In this document: one piece after another, positions 1-8,927 of the stretch
How the letters are laid out: every line of letters begins with the position of its first letter
Position numbering within the stretch: the stretch's first letter is position 1
DNA from: UWMA-0277 sp965183885
GTDB lineage: Bacteria > Bacteroidota > Bacteroidia > Flavobacteriales > BACL11
Length of the DNA stretch: 64,000 bases
NCBI GenBank assembly: GCA_965183885.1
Contig: OZ238992.1
Coordinates: 1,922,001-1,986,000, forward strand
Direction of reading: 5' to 3'
Translations under genes and position numbers: made by a program
Notes under the pieces: generated by a model
Told to the model about the DNA's origin: nothing
Database searches by the model: none
Seen by the model: only the letters and a program-made list of their open reading frames with translations

Positions 1-132
1 TATCTATTTAAACCAAAATATTTTACTTAAAAAATCTTTAAAACCTATTTATAAAGGTTCTGGGTTTAAAGGTAATAATTTTTCTTAACTAATAAAAATA
101 TAGGATTTAAGGCTTATCTACTAGGGATTACT

Positions 133-2775
133 TTACTTTTTACTTCCTAATTCGTAGCTATAAATAAAACCATTTTTAACATTAAGGATATTTATTTTGC
201 TATTATTATTAAGATCAACCATATTAAAATAGCCATCTGTTGCAATAGGGAAGCCTTCAATTATTCCTGAGCTATTAAATAAATACAGATGTTGTTTAGT
301 AGTTGTAGCATAAATATTATTAGTCATAGCTGAAAGTGCTATAATTTCACTATTTAAAGTAAAAGACTGTAGGTTATTAAACTCCTTAGTATCAATAATA
401 AATAACTGATTATTATTAGTGTAAGCTAGTTGAGAGTTAGACGTTTCTGTATTATTAAATACTAATTGAGTATGTAGTAGTTTACTATTTGAGCTTAAGT
501 TAGGAACGGTAATAGTAGTTGCATTACCATTAGTTGTACCTTTCCAAAGCTTGCCTTCAGTAGTAATATTATATAGAGTGCCGTTATTATCTATTTGTGT
601 AGGATTGTTGGTGAATTGAATATTTGTTTCAAAAGAAACTCTTTCACTACCATTCAATGCTAGTAATCTAGTATTGCTATTTTGGGTAGCAGCTAATATA
701 TAATCCTTTGTACCTACTCTAAAGTGTCTAGGACTTTCTTTTATGTTGTCTGTTGTTACCTCATATTTCCACCCTTTTACATCTTTTCCTTTCTTATCTA
801 AGTTGTATATATTGTTGTCATTTCCAACAATAATAATACGGTATTTTTTAGTGTTGTTATAATCAAATAAGGAGTGTCCTAAAGAAGTTTTAGAAGGTAA
901 TATTTTTGGGAATCCATCTACATTTTTACCATTTCTATCTAATAAGTGTAATTGTGAGTTAGTATTAAAAAGGCATTGGTATTTATTATTTTTATAGGCA
1001 TCAATAACTGATATCTCTCCAATAATTTTAGCATCTAGTTCTTTTTTCCATAACTGTTCTCCTTTTGCATTAATTGCAAATAAAGTATTGTTGTCATTCT
1101 GTATCAATATCATTTGTTCTTTAGTAAAATGATTGTATACAAACTGAGGAGTCATACTTGTTGTAGTGTCTAATTGTTTAAACCACTCTTCTTTTATATC
1201 TTCTTTAAAGTCTGTATCATAAAAAAGGTTAAGGTTGTTAAGTAGTAAGTTTTTCTTTGCAGTTATTTGTAATGATAGAGCAGTAAATTTAGCTAATGAG
1301 TCAGTATTAAATACTAACTGTTTGCTAAAATTAGCTTGTAATTTATTTTTTAAGGCACTAGCAGTCTTTCCAGGGTTTATGTAGAAAAATAGATTTGATT
1401 TAGATGAAAAGTAGTTGCTGTAATTAGAAAAATGTTTGCTGTTTACTAAAGTGTTTTTCCCTTTGTAATTATCAATTAGGTACTCCAGGGAAGCAACAGT
1501 ATTACTAAAAATAAAGTAATCATTAATACTTGTAAAGTATGGGGTGCTTTGTTCAAATAGGTCACCAAAAAGGTGAGCTGTTATTTTAGGGTCTGCAATA
1601 GTGTTAATTGCATAATCTGAGTAGGTTTTCTTATCAGTGATTAAACCTTGAAGTAGGCTACTAGTAGTAATTGAATTTTTACTTTTAAAATATGTATATT
1701 GTTGTTGTTGACTTTGAGTAGCAGATGTGTTGAATAAACCAGCTTCTTTTTCTAGTTCATTTATAAACTCATTATAATTCACATTATTACTATCAATAAT
1801 AGCTTTACGGTGTTTATCCCAGCTCCAGAAGTTATTTTGATTTTGAAGAATTTTATTCTTCTTTTCATATAAATCCTTTGTGTTGTTAAAGCCAATTGCA
1901 AGTAGTAAAGAGGTATTTTCTGGTATAATATCAGTAATTCCTATTTTTTGCGGAGATTGATTGTTAAATACATCGGTAAAATCATTTGTATTTTTATTAA
2001 AAGTTCCAAAACCATTTGCAACTATAAGTTCATTTTTTAGGCTTATATCAGTAGCTACCCAAGAAGAGAAGTCAGAAATATTAATATTTGAATTGCAGAA
2101 TAAATTAGTGTATTCAAAGAGTTTGTTGTAGTTATATATTAAATTAATATCTGCTGTTTCGCTAATAGTTTTATATGCATTGGCAAAAGAGGGGAGTGTT
2201 GTTAGGTTTTCAGTAGAGGTACTTGCTCTAATAGCATCTTCAACTAACATCTTATTAGTAGAGCAAAATACAATATCCTCTTTAAAGCTCATAAATATAA
2301 CTTCTGACTTGTTATTTAATTCAAATATTGATTGGTTATTATATTGTACTTCATTAATAATTCCTCCAAATAAGCGAGTTATTGCTGACTCGTCATTAAT
2401 TTCATTTTTTAAGAAATTACCACTTAATAGAACTGCATTATTGTTAGCACCTACTTTATGAAATGAAATGAATAAGGCGCTGTTTTTAAACAAGGTATGG
2501 TGTGTGTTGTAGAAGCTGCTAAGATTCTTAATTTGAGTATTAACACTATCAACTAGACTAATATTCCTTAAACGGTTCCAGATTAATACGTCATTTAAAT
2601 TAGTATGTACCTTTTCCACATCATTTATTTGCAAAATAACAGCAGCATTGCTAGGTATAACATTTAATGGGTTTTCAGTATTTTTTACCGCTCTTTGATA
2701 ACTGTTATAGCCTATGGCTATAATTATGAATACCAGGATTATAGGTATGGAGATTTTAAGTGTTTTAAGAAACAT
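133..2775 (-). CDS. Membrane-anchored protein with C-terminal beta-propeller-like repeats, function unknown
   Basis: 880 residues. One hydrophobic segment at about residues 9-24 makes this an N-terminally anchored protein with a large exported part. The N-terminal half (around PSNAAVILQINDVEKV) resembles DUF3352-type proteins of Bacteroidota. The last ~330 residues contain repeated propeller-like units with Gly/Asp-rich turns and aromatic ends (GEQLWKKEL, DRNGKNVDGFPKIL, DKKGKDVKGWKYEV, NSSGIIEGFPIATDG), like PQQ or FG-GAP blades. It is the last gene of a minus-strand run with the unknown gene at 3437 and rnhB, 35 nt after rnhB, but has its own -7 element at 2798-2805. I do not recognise a specific function; surface quality control or sensing is only a guess. 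Confidence 0.75.
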   Translation of the reverse strand: MFLKTLKISIPIILVFIIIAIGYNSYQRAVKNTENPLNVIPSNAAVILQINDVEKVHTNLNDVLIWNRLRNISLVDSVNTQIKNLSSFYNTHHTLFKNSALFISFHKVGANNNAVLLSGNFLKNEINDESAITRLFGGIINEVQYNNQSIFELNNKSEVIFMSFKEDIVFCSTNKMLVEDAIRASTSTENLTTLPSFANAYKTISETADINLIYNYNKLFEYTNLFCNSNINISDFSSWVATDISLKNELIVANGFGTFNKNTNDFTDVFNNQSPQKIGITDIIPENTSLLLAIGFNNTKDLYEKKNKILQNQNNFWSWDKHRKAIIDSNNVNYNEFINELEKEAGLFNTSATQSQQQQYTYFKSKNSITTSSLLQGLITDKKTYSDYAINTIADPKITAHLFGDLFEQSTPYFTSINDYFIFSNTVASLEYLIDNYKGKNTLVNSKHFSNYSNYFSSKSNLFFYINPGKTASALKNKLQANFSKQLVFNTDSLAKFTALSLQITAKKNLLLNNLNLFYDTDFKEDIKEEWFKQLDTTTSMTPQFVYNHFTKEQMILIQNDNNTLFAINAKGEQLWKKELDAKIIGEISVIDAYKNNKYQCLFNTNSQLHLLDRNGKNVDGFPKILPSKTSLGHSLFDYNNTKKYRIIIVGNDNNIYNLDKKGKDVKGWKYEVTTDNIKESPRHFRVGTKDYILAATQNSNTRLLALNGSERVSFETNIQFTNNPTQIDNNGTLYNITTEGKLWKGTTNGNATTITVPNLSSNSKLLHTQLVFNNTETSNSQLAYTNNNQLFIIDTKEFNNLQSFTLNSEIIALSAMTNNIYATTTKQHLYLFNSSGIIEGFPIATDGYFNMVDLNNNSKINILNVKNGFIYSYELGSKK

Positions 2776-2797
2776 ATTTTGTTTTGGAATAAAAAAT

Positions 2798-2805
2798 CAA
2801 AATTA
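2798..2805 (-). promoter_or_regulatory. -7 promoter element of the 880-residue membrane protein
   Basis: Read on the minus strand this is TAATTTTG, a full match to the Bacteroidota TAnnTTTG element, 22 nt before the ATG. It lies in the 35-nt gap after rnhB, so the gene can be transcribed separately. Confidence 0.5.
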
Positions 2806-2810
2806 GTAAT

Positions 2811-3407
2811 TTATAAGCACAAACTTAATTGTGAGGGAAGTAGTTGAAAACTTTTTCTATGATGAGTAGTTGCACCAAACTCACTAATAGCTTTTCGGTG
2901 TTGTTTGGTTGGGTAACCTTTGTTATTTTTCCAGTAATATTCAGGGTGTTCTTTATCTAAATCATGCATGATATCATCCCTATAGGTTTTAGCTAATACA
3001 GAAGCAGCAGCTATTGACATGAATTTAGCATCTCCTTTAACAATACATTTATGAGGAATATTTGAGTAGGGATTAAATCTATTTCCATCAATAAGAAGTA
3101 GTTCTGCTTTTTTTTCTAGAGATTTAATTGCTCTGTGCATTGCTAAGAAAGAAGCATTAAGTATATTTATTTCATCTATTTCTTTAGGGCTAACAACACC
3201 TACAGCCCATGTAATTGCTTCTTTCTCTATAATAGGACGTAATAACTCTCTTTTCTTTTCTGAAAGAACTTTACTATCATTTAATAGATTGTTAGTGAAG
3301 TTCTTAGGCAAGATAACTGCAGCAGCTACTACAGGTCCAGATAAGCAGCCTCTTCCAGCTTCATCACAGCCAGCAATTATTAGCTTTGATTTGTAGTGTT
3401 TTAACAT
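2811..3407 (-). CDS. rnhB: Ribonuclease HII
   Basis: 198 residues, normal for RNase HII, which removes ribonucleotides from DNA and RNA primers in the cytoplasm. The N-terminal signature AGCDEAGRG carries the first two catalytic acidic residues; LLIDGNRF and the later VKGDAKFMSIAAASVLAKTYRD block supply the rest of the metal site and the conserved substrate-binding Ser/Lys region. It sits 29 nt downstream of the unknown gene at 3437 on the same strand and 35 nt before the 880-residue membrane protein. The ATG at 3407 begins right before the conserved core, so no other start is likely. Confidence 0.95.
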   Translation of the reverse strand: MLKHYKSKLIIAGCDEAGRGCLSGPVVAAAVILPKNFTNNLLNDSKVLSEKKRELLRPIIEKEAITWAVGVVSPKEIDEINILNASFLAMHRAIKSLEKKAELLLIDGNRFNPYSNIPHKCIVKGDAKFMSIAAASVLAKTYRDDIMHDLDKEHPEYYWKNNKGYPTKQHRKAISEFGATTHHRKSFQLLPSQLSLCL

Positions 3408-3436
3408 TTTATCTTATTGATAATTTAGTCTATTGT

Positions 3437-4321
3437 TTACCTAGGCATTAATCCTCTTTTAGGTGCTTTTACTTTTTTATCTTTTTCCATATTTCTAATG
3501 TCGATATCTTGTTTAAGCCACCATTTTCCTTTTTCATATTTATAGGCATTGAATGTTCCCTCAGGTATATAATACTCATGTAAGCCCTCTAAGTCTTTTT
3601 TTGGAGGTACTAAATGGTTAAATACAATTTGTTGCTCTTTTTCATGGTACTTTACACTAACGCTTGTTCTAGAATCATATTCTAAAAAAACACGCTTTTG
3701 ACTTTCTTTTTTGTTTGTTTTGAAAATTGGAAGTCCAAATTTTATTTTGTTTTTCCCTGAAAAATACATTGCATCAATTATTTTCTTTGTGCTTCTACCA
3801 TCATTTCCATCCCACCCTAATAGGGTATAGTATTTGCGTCCTGATTTTTTAATGTATGAAATTTGATAATAAAGCGCCCCATACCAGTTTTTTGCATCTA
3901 AATCTTCTTGTTCAGGGTTTCGAATATTATCAGAGTTATCAGTAAGTGAGATTAATTCGAATCGTTTTTTCTTTTTATTGTAGTAGTGTACAATTCCGTA
4001 GTAGCTATAAGAGTCATTGTCTTTTTTGAGTAGCCAGTTAAATATCCTAAAGCTATTGTCAGGAGCATTAACCCTAGCAATAGTTACTAAAGAGTCAAAA
4101 GGAAATTTAAAAGACTTTTCATATTGCAGTACTTCAGTAAGGTTAGTAATAAATGCTTCGTTAGCAATGAGTTTTTCAGCTTCAGTTTCAGCATTCATAA
4201 TGTGATGAGCCATTACTTTTAGTGTGTCTTCATACTCAATAAATAGGGCTTTGTTTCCTTTTTGAGCATAAGCCATTAGGTTAAGAAGTATAAAAATATT
4301 CAGAAATAATAATTTTCTCAT
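3437..4321 (-). CDS. Secreted protein of unknown function
   Basis: 294 residues with a clear signal peptide (Lys-rich start, hydrophobic LLFLNIFILLNLMAYA, cleavage before Gln-20 or so), so it is exported to the periplasm or outer membrane. The mature part is rich in Lys and Tyr with several beta-type stretches and a basic C-terminus (KKVKAPKRGLMPR). No catalytic motif was recognised. First gene of the run leading to rnhB; divergent from the acyl-CoA reductase, with a TATCTTTG promoter element at 4358-4365. Similar proteins occur in Bacteroidota without known role. Confidence 0.7.
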   Translation of the reverse strand: MRKLLFLNIFILLNLMAYAQKGNKALFIEYEDTLKVMAHHIMNAETEAEKLIANEAFITNLTEVLQYEKSFKFPFDSLVTIARVNAPDNSFRIFNWLLKKDNDSYSYYGIVHYYNKKKKRFELISLTDNSDNIRNPEQEDLDAKNWYGALYYQISYIKKSGRKYYTLLGWDGNDGRSTKKIIDAMYFSGKNKIKFGLPIFKTNKKESQKRVFLEYDSRTSVSVKYHEKEQQIVFNHLVPPKKDLEGLHEYYIPEGTFNAYKYEKGKWWLKQDIDIRNMEKDKKVKAPKRGLMPR

Positions 4322-4347
4322 TGTATAGGTGTTTGCAAACTATATTT

Positions 4348-4365
4348 TACTTTTGCACAAAGATA
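4348..4365. promoter_or_regulatory. Overlapping divergent promoters between the secreted protein and the acyl-CoA reductase
   Basis: On the plus strand TACTTTTG at 4348-4355 lies 18 nt before the acyl-CoA reductase ATG (4374). On the minus strand TATCTTTG at 4365-4358 lies 36 nt before the ATG at 4321. Both fit TAnnTTTG and are only 2 nt apart, so the two transcripts must share or compete for the same site. Confidence 0.55.
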
Positions 4366-4373
4366 ATTATTTG

Positions 4374-5378
4374 ATGAATTTACAAGCAAGAATAGCAGCA
4401 TTTACTGAGTTAGGAGAGTATTTAAAAAATGATTTGCATAAAGAAGCAGCAGAACAATTGCATTTAACTGAAGTGCGTAACCCATGGTTTACTCAGGAAA
4501 ATATAAAACAAGCTCTTAATGCTTGGCAAGAGCAGTTAAGTGAGGATATGCTTAAAGCTTGGTTAAGTCCTTATAAGTTAAAGGAGGTTGAGGGACCTAA
4601 AAAGGTACTTGTTATAATGGCAGGGAATATTCCATTAGTTGGTTTTCATGATTTCTTAACAGTTCTTGTTTTAGGGCATAAAGTAGTAATCAAAATGTCT
4701 AGTACAGATAATGTACTTTTAAAGGTAATTATTGATAAGTTAATTGATATTGCTCCTGATCTTAAAAACAGCATTGAATTTATTGATGATGTAAAAAATA
4801 GAAAGTTTGATGCTGTAATAGCAACAGGTAGTGATAATTCAGCTCAATATTTTGAGTATTATTTTAAAGATGCTAAAAAGATAATTCGTAAAAATAGAAG
4901 ATCCGTAGCTGTATTGGATGGTACGGAGTCTAGCATGGAGTTAAAAGGTCTTGCTAATGATGTATTTGCCTATTTTGGGTTGGGTTGCCGTAATGTGTCA
5001 AAGCTATTTTTGCCTAAAGGTTTTAATTTAGATAATTTATTTAAAGCATTTTTTCCGTATTCTCATGTAGTGGAACATAAAAAGTATGGAAATAATTACG
5101 ATTATAATAAGGCTATCTTTTTAATGGGAAGTAATGATTTAATTGAAAATGGATTTTTATTAATGAAAGAGGATAGGTCTTTGCTTTCTCCTGTAGCTAT
5201 GTTGTATTATGAATATTACAATGATATTAGTACTGTGGAACATTTTGTTGAAGAAAATGCTGAGCAGTTGCAGTGTGTAGTTTCAAAAAAAGACATTCCT
5301 TTTGGGAATACACAACAGCCTAATCTTTGGGATTATGCTGATGGAGTAGATACAGTAGAATTTTTAAGAGCATTATAA
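4374..5378 (+). CDS. LuxC-like acyl-CoA reductase
   Basis: 334 residues from the ATG at 4374; an upstream in-frame ATG at 4329 would place the promoter element at 4348-4355 inside the gene, so the later start is preferred. The protein matches the acyl-CoA reductase (LuxC) family of the aldehyde dehydrogenase superfamily: VLVIMAGNIPLVGFHDFLTV is the nucleotide-binding core, and YFGLGCRNVSKLF holds the conserved catalytic Cys. The expected reaction is NADPH-dependent reduction of acyl-CoA to aldehyde. No luxD, luxE or luciferase genes are nearby, so bioluminescence is not implied; this family is common in Bacteroidota next to core genes and its substrate there is unknown. Confidence 0.85.
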   Translation: MNLQARIAAFTELGEYLKNDLHKEAAEQLHLTEVRNPWFTQENIKQALNAWQEQLSEDMLKAWLSPYKLKEVEGPKKVLVIMAGNIPLVGFHDFLTVLVLGHKVVIKMSSTDNVLLKVIIDKLIDIAPDLKNSIEFIDDVKNRKFDAVIATGSDNSAQYFEYYFKDAKKIIRKNRRSVAVLDGTESSMELKGLANDVFAYFGLGCRNVSKLFLPKGFNLDNLFKAFFPYSHVVEHKKYGNNYDYNKAIFLMGSNDLIENGFLLMKEDRSLLSPVAMLYYEYYNDISTVEHFVEENAEQLQCVVSKKDIPFGNTQQPNLWDYADGVDTVEFLRAL

Positions 5379-5385
5379 GAGTCTA

Positions 5386-6840
5386 TTAAAACTCGTAAGC
5401 TCCAATATCAGGGGTATTCCTAGTATTTCCTTCTATATCGCTATTTATAAAAGTAGTTGTTGCAGCATCAATTGCAACTGATGTGCTGTCTAAGTTAAAA
5501 TCATTCTCTCGGTAATTCTTAAACAGAGGGTCTTCATTTATAATACAATTTATATAGTTTGAGGTTGCTGTATTTATTTCAGAGTCTATTCTTAACAAGC
5601 TGTGGTCAAAACTGTAGTTAAAAGCACCTAATTCTTGCTCTTGAAATTCTATTTCATTGGCTTGATTTCCGTAGATAATACAATTTGTAAAATTAGCAGC
5701 ATTTAAGTCTCTTATATATATGTTTCCGTCTGCACCTTCATAATAGTTGTTGAGTAGGATAGAAGGGGTATTTCTATGGCTGTAGTCCCAGTAATTAGCA
5801 AAAGTACAATGCGTAAAGTTATAAGTTCCTCCTATATTGCAGGCAACAGCATATTGTCCGCATTTGGCTATTAGGGTATTGTTAGCCTCAATATTTGCTC
5901 CTTGCCCTAGTATACCTATGCTTGACATGTTTTCGATAATTGTATTGTTTATAGTTACAGTAGGGTTGCTATTGGCTACAGAATCAGCTCTTATTCCAAA
6001 ATTTCCATTCTTGATAATAGCATAGTCAATAGTACTGTTTATGCTTCCTTGAACAAAATGAATTCCATTCCATTGTCCTGGAATATTTTCATACCAAGAA
6101 TCGAGCCTATCTCCTTTAAATACTACTTCGTTGTTTAGTGTCCCATTAATGATTAATGTTCCATTGTTAAGGGGTGGAGTTCCATCGCTATTACTTAAGA
6201 TAGGATTTCCAACAAATATTCCTGAATTATTATGAAAGAATATTTCAGTCCCTGCTTCAATTGTTAAAGTGGCATTAGGTTCAATTACTATATAGCCATA
6301 AACTACATGAGGAAGATCATTAGTCCAAGTTTGTTGTCCTTTTATGGAGTAATAGCCATAATTAACGCTATCGGTTCCATTTGTAAAAATGTTATCGTGA
6401 GGTAAATGAAAATTAGCATTTCTTCCTGGTGCAACTAGTTTAATGTCTTGCTGTTTTGTTCCAGTTGTAAAGTCGATACTGCTAGTAAGTAAAAACTCAT
6501 TATTACTATTCTGATTTGGAGTAACCTCCAGAAAAATAAAGATACTATCTTTTGCAGGAATTTCAACCTCTTTATGTGAGTTCCCTGGAGTTCCATCAAC
6601 ATTTATTCTGAAACTACCTTCATTTATTTGATTTAAAGAGATATCAGTAATTACAGTAAAATTATTTTTATTGTAGACCGTAAGCGTTTGTGTTGGTGTG
6701 CCTATAGAGTGGAAAGCAGTATCAAATATTACAGTGTCATTTGAAAAATGCAAGCTAGCACTTTGCTTAGTATCCATAATATCTTTTTTACAGGCAAAAA
6801 GAATAGTTAGTAGTAGTAGGGGAAGGATGTATTTGTTCAT
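5386..6840 (-). CDS. Lipoprotein with right-handed beta-helix and choice-of-anchor Q end
   Basis: 484 residues. The N-terminus has a lipobox (TILFACKK), predicting lipidation at Cys-17 and an outer-membrane or surface location. After an immunoglobulin-like region with IDFTTG and DIKLVAPGRNANF, residues ~170-450 are short Asn/Ile-rich repeats (for example TIDYAIIKNGNFGIRAD, TVTINNTIIENMSSIGILG) of a parallel beta-helix. It ends in TRNTPDIGAYEF, the hallmark of the choice-of-anchor Q family. The start codon overlaps the smpB stop by 1 nt, so it is translated from the smpB transcript. Likely a surface polysaccharide-binding or adhesion protein; substrate unknown. Confidence 0.85.
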   Translation of the reverse strand: MNKYILPLLLLTILFACKKDIMDTKQSASLHFSNDTVIFDTAFHSIGTPTQTLTVYNKNNFTVITDISLNQINEGSFRINVDGTPGNSHKEVEIPAKDSIFIFLEVTPNQNSNNEFLLTSSIDFTTGTKQQDIKLVAPGRNANFHLPHDNIFTNGTDSVNYGYYSIKGQQTWTNDLPHVVYGYIVIEPNATLTIEAGTEIFFHNNSGIFVGNPILSNSDGTPPLNNGTLIINGTLNNEVVFKGDRLDSWYENIPGQWNGIHFVQGSINSTIDYAIIKNGNFGIRADSVANSNPTVTINNTIIENMSSIGILGQGANIEANNTLIAKCGQYAVACNIGGTYNFTHCTFANYWDYSHRNTPSILLNNYYEGADGNIYIRDLNAANFTNCIIYGNQANEIEFQEQELGAFNYSFDHSLLRIDSEINTATSNYINCIINEDPLFKNYRENDFNLDSTSVAIDAATTTFINSDIEGNTRNTPDIGAYEF

Positions 6841-7292
6841 TACCTCATGTTTCTTATTCTATCCATATCTCGTTTTTGGTCTTTCTCTTTTATGCTTTCT
6901 CTTTTATCGTATATCTTTTTACCTTTAGCTAAAGCAATTTCAAGCTTTGCTCTTCCTTTTTCATTAATGAATAAACGAATAGGAATAATTGCATTTCCTT
7001 TTTCTTTTACTTTCCCTAGCATCTTATTTAGTTCTTGTCGGTTTAGTAAAAGTTTACGATCCCTTTTTGGCTCATGATTAACATAGCCTCCATTTGGATA
7101 TTCAGCAATGTGTAAATTTTTAACATACAATTCTTCATCTACAAAAACGCAATGTGCATCCGAAATATTGGCTTTATTGTTACGAATAGATTTAATTTCT
7201 GTTCCTACTAGAGAAATTCCAGCAACAAAATTAGCTATGAATTGGTATTCAAAGCTTGCTTTACGATTTTTGATGTTTACTTTGCTTGACAT
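6840..7292 (-). CDS. smpB: SsrA-binding protein SmpB
   Basis: 150 residues, normal length. SmpB binds tmRNA and delivers it to stalled ribosomes for trans-translation. The conserved segments are ASFEYQFIANFVAGISLVGTEIKSIR (beta-barrel start), DAHCVFVDEELYVKNLHIAEY, and the basic C-terminal tail after LAKGKKIYDKRE, which folds in the decoding centre. The stop overlaps the ATG of the beta-helix lipoprotein by 1 nt. A TAnnTTTG element lies exactly 4 nt before the start codon, which suggests a leaderless transcript. Confidence 0.97.
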   Translation of the reverse strand: MSSKVNIKNRKASFEYQFIANFVAGISLVGTEIKSIRNNKANISDAHCVFVDEELYVKNLHIAEYPNGGYVNHEPKRDRKLLLNRQELNKMLGKVKEKGNAIIPIRLFINEKGRAKLEIALAKGKKIYDKRESIKEKDQKRDMDRIRNMR

Positions 7293-7296
7293 AGGA

Positions 7297-7304
7297 CAAA
7301 GATA
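7297..7304 (-). promoter_or_regulatory. smpB -7 element, leaderless layout
   Basis: Minus-strand TATCTTTG with its final G 4 nt before the smpB ATG. Since the start of transcription is normally 4-6 nt after this G, the mRNA should begin at or next to the A of ATG. Confidence 0.5.
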
Positions 7305-7308
7305 GTAT

Positions 7309-7336
7309 TTAGATGTTAGATATTAGATGTTAGATG
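7309..7336. repeat. 14-bp tandem duplication upstream of smpB
   Basis: Two adjacent 14-bp units, TTAGATGTTAGATA and TTAGATGTTAGATG, differing at the last base. They lie in the gap between smpB and the ZIP transporter. No hairpin is formed; probably slippage-generated. Confidence 0.6.
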
Positions 7337-7371
7337 AAAATCTCTTATGTCAAAATATTCACCACTAAGTT

Positions 7372-8232
7372 TTATCCCAGTGCTACATCTAGTATCATCA
7401 TAACAATAAACCCTGCGATAAGTCCCATAGTGGCAAGGTCAGTATTTCCACCACTTTGGCTTTCTGGAATTACTTCTTCTACTACAATAAATATCATAGC
7501 TCCAGCAGCAAAGGCAAGGGCATAAGGTAGGATAGGGAGTACTTGCATAACAACGGCAGCACCAATTACTGCAAAAATAGGTTCTACAATAGCAGATAGC
7601 TGTCCCCATTTCCAAGATTTCCACCTGCTAACTCCTTGTCTTCTTAGGGGCATAGATACGGCAAATCCTTCAGGGAAATTCTGTATCCCAATTCCTATAG
7701 CTAATGCAATGGCTGATCCTATAGAAAACACTTCACTCATTCCGGTAAGTTCGGGACTTGCGAGCGCTCCAAAAGCAACTCCTACAGCCAATCCTTCAGG
7801 GATATTGTGTAGGGCAATAGCAAGGACTAATAAAATGGTTTTACGCCAATTTGTTTCTACTCCTTCAGCTTCTTCTCTTTTTGCAAAAAGGTGGAGGTGA
7901 GGAATAACCTTATCTAACCCATATAGGAAAAGAGCTCCCAATAAAAAACCAATTGCAGGAGGCAGCCATGAAGGGGTAGAAGTAAGACCCATTTCATTCT
8001 GCATTTCTACATAGTTAATGGATGGTGATAAGAGCGACCAGAAACTTGCTGCTATCATTACACCTCCTGTAAATCCTAAGGATATATCTAAAACTTTTCG
8101 GTTAGAGTTCTTAAATAAAAAGACTAATGCAGCACCAAGAGCAGTTAATCCCCAAGTAAAAAGCCCTGCAAATAAGGCTTGCATTACTGGAGTTTGTGCT
8201 ATAAACCATTTGTATATTTCGTAATTTTCCAT
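7372..8232 (-). CDS. ZIP family metal transporter
   Basis: 286 residues, about eight membrane segments. HNIPEGLAVGVAFG and IQNFPEGFAVSMPL are the two paired ZIP signatures whose His, Asn, Glu and Pro residues line the metal path; the cytoplasmic loop around HLHLFAKREEAEGVE has the His/Glu residues usual in GufA-type ZIP proteins. It probably imports zinc, manganese or iron across the inner membrane. The start lies 1 nt after the dtxR-family stop, so the regulator and the transporter form one operon; that link points to Mn or Fe more than Zn, but the sequence does not decide it. Confidence 0.9.
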   Translation of the reverse strand: MENYEIYKWFIAQTPVMQALFAGLFTWGLTALGAALVFLFKNSNRKVLDISLGFTGGVMIAASFWSLLSPSINYVEMQNEMGLTSTPSWLPPAIGFLLGALFLYGLDKVIPHLHLFAKREEAEGVETNWRKTILLVLAIALHNIPEGLAVGVAFGALASPELTGMSEVFSIGSAIALAIGIGIQNFPEGFAVSMPLRRQGVSRWKSWKWGQLSAIVEPIFAVIGAAVVMQVLPILPYALAFAAGAMIFIVVEEVIPESQSGGNTDLATMGLIAGFIVMMILDVALG

Positions 8233-8233
8233 T

Positions 8234-8890
8234 TTAGTTTGTTTTTATTAGGAGGTGCTTGGCAACTTCATTGCTAATTTGCCTTTTTTCATTGCTTATC
8301 ATTATTTCTAATGATTTGTCAAAGCTGTTAATTTTTATAAGTTCAATTTCTGTTCCTATACTAATGTTAAGTTGAGTAAGGTAGTCCAGAAATGCTTTTT
8401 CATCTAGTGTAACGCCCATTAGCTTGCCTTTTGTATTTGCTGGTAATTTAGTTAGGGCTATGGTATTTGTATGGTGTATTTTCCCATCCTTTGTTGGAAT
8501 AGGCTCTCCGTGAGGATCAAATTTTGGATGCTTTAGGTAGGCGTCTAAACGATCAATCAATTCTTCCGACTTTATATGTTCTAATTGTTCGGCTACCTCA
8601 TGTACTTCTCCCCAGTTAAAGCCTAAGTTGTTTACTAGAAAAGTTTCCCAAAGCCTGTGCTTTCTTAGGATGTTTATGGCTTTTTTTGCTCCGAGCTTAC
8701 TGAGTTCAACTCCTTTGTATTTTTGGTACTTTATGAGTTTTTTCTCTTGTAGTTTTTTTAGCATATCGGATACTGATGCAGCAGATGTGCTAATTTCTTG
8801 GGCTATTGCATTGGTAGATACTTTTCCTCCTTCATTTAAGGAGATGGATAAAATGGCTTTTAAATAATTTTCTTCTGCTAAAGTAATCAT
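8234..8890 (-). CDS. DtxR/MntR family metal-dependent transcriptional regulator
   Basis: 218 residues with the three parts of long DtxR-family proteins: N-terminal winged helix (residues ~1-65, EENYLKAIL, SAASVSDMLKKLQEKKLIKY), a dimerisation and metal-binding part (RKHRLWETFLVNNLGF, HEVAEQLEHIKSEELIDRLD, HPKFDPHGEPIP) and a C-terminal FeoA/SH3-like domain (GTEIELIKINSFDKSLEIMI). It should repress metal uptake genes when Mn(II) or Fe(II) is bound. It leads an operon with the ZIP transporter and is divergent from a TonB-dependent receptor that has a matching operator. Its own -7 element sits 4 nt before the start codon. Confidence 0.92.
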   Translation of the reverse strand: MITLAEENYLKAILSISLNEGGKVSTNAIAQEISTSAASVSDMLKKLQEKKLIKYQKYKGVELSKLGAKKAINILRKHRLWETFLVNNLGFNWGEVHEVAEQLEHIKSEELIDRLDAYLKHPKFDPHGEPIPTKDGKIHHTNTIALTKLPANTKGKLMGVTLDEKAFLDYLTQLNISIGTEIELIKINSFDKSLEIMISNEKRQISNEVAKHLLIKTN

Positions 8891-8894
8891 ATTG

Positions 8895-8902
8895 CAAAAA
8901 TA
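8895..8902 (-). promoter_or_regulatory. -7 element of the dtxR-ZIP operon, leaderless layout
   Basis: Minus-strand TATTTTTG, final G 4 nt before the ATG at 8890. The operator at 8928-8943 lies 25 bp further upstream, so one site could influence both divergent promoters. Confidence 0.5.
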
Positions 8903-8927
8903 TAAATTAAATTAATATAAATAAAAG

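Noticed and set aside
42..59. Terminator after the 880-residue gene
   Set aside because: AACCT/AGGTT with an 8-nt loop is only 5 bp and the T-rich part is not directly adjacent; too weak to call.
2180..2461. Plus-strand 93-codon frame inside the 880-residue gene
   Set aside because: Antisense shadow of a well-supported coding gene with no family likeness.
4329..4373. Upstream ATG for the acyl-CoA reductase
   Set aside because: The promoter element at 4348-4355 would lie within the gene, and the extra residues match nothing in the family.
4374..5378. Bioluminescence locus because of the LuxC-like protein
   Set aside because: No luciferase, LuxD or LuxE genes nearby; LuxC-like reductases are common in non-luminous Bacteroidota.
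7309..7336. Tandem repeat as a possible CRISPR remnant
   Set aside because: Only two adjacent 14-bp units without spacers and no cas genes in the window.
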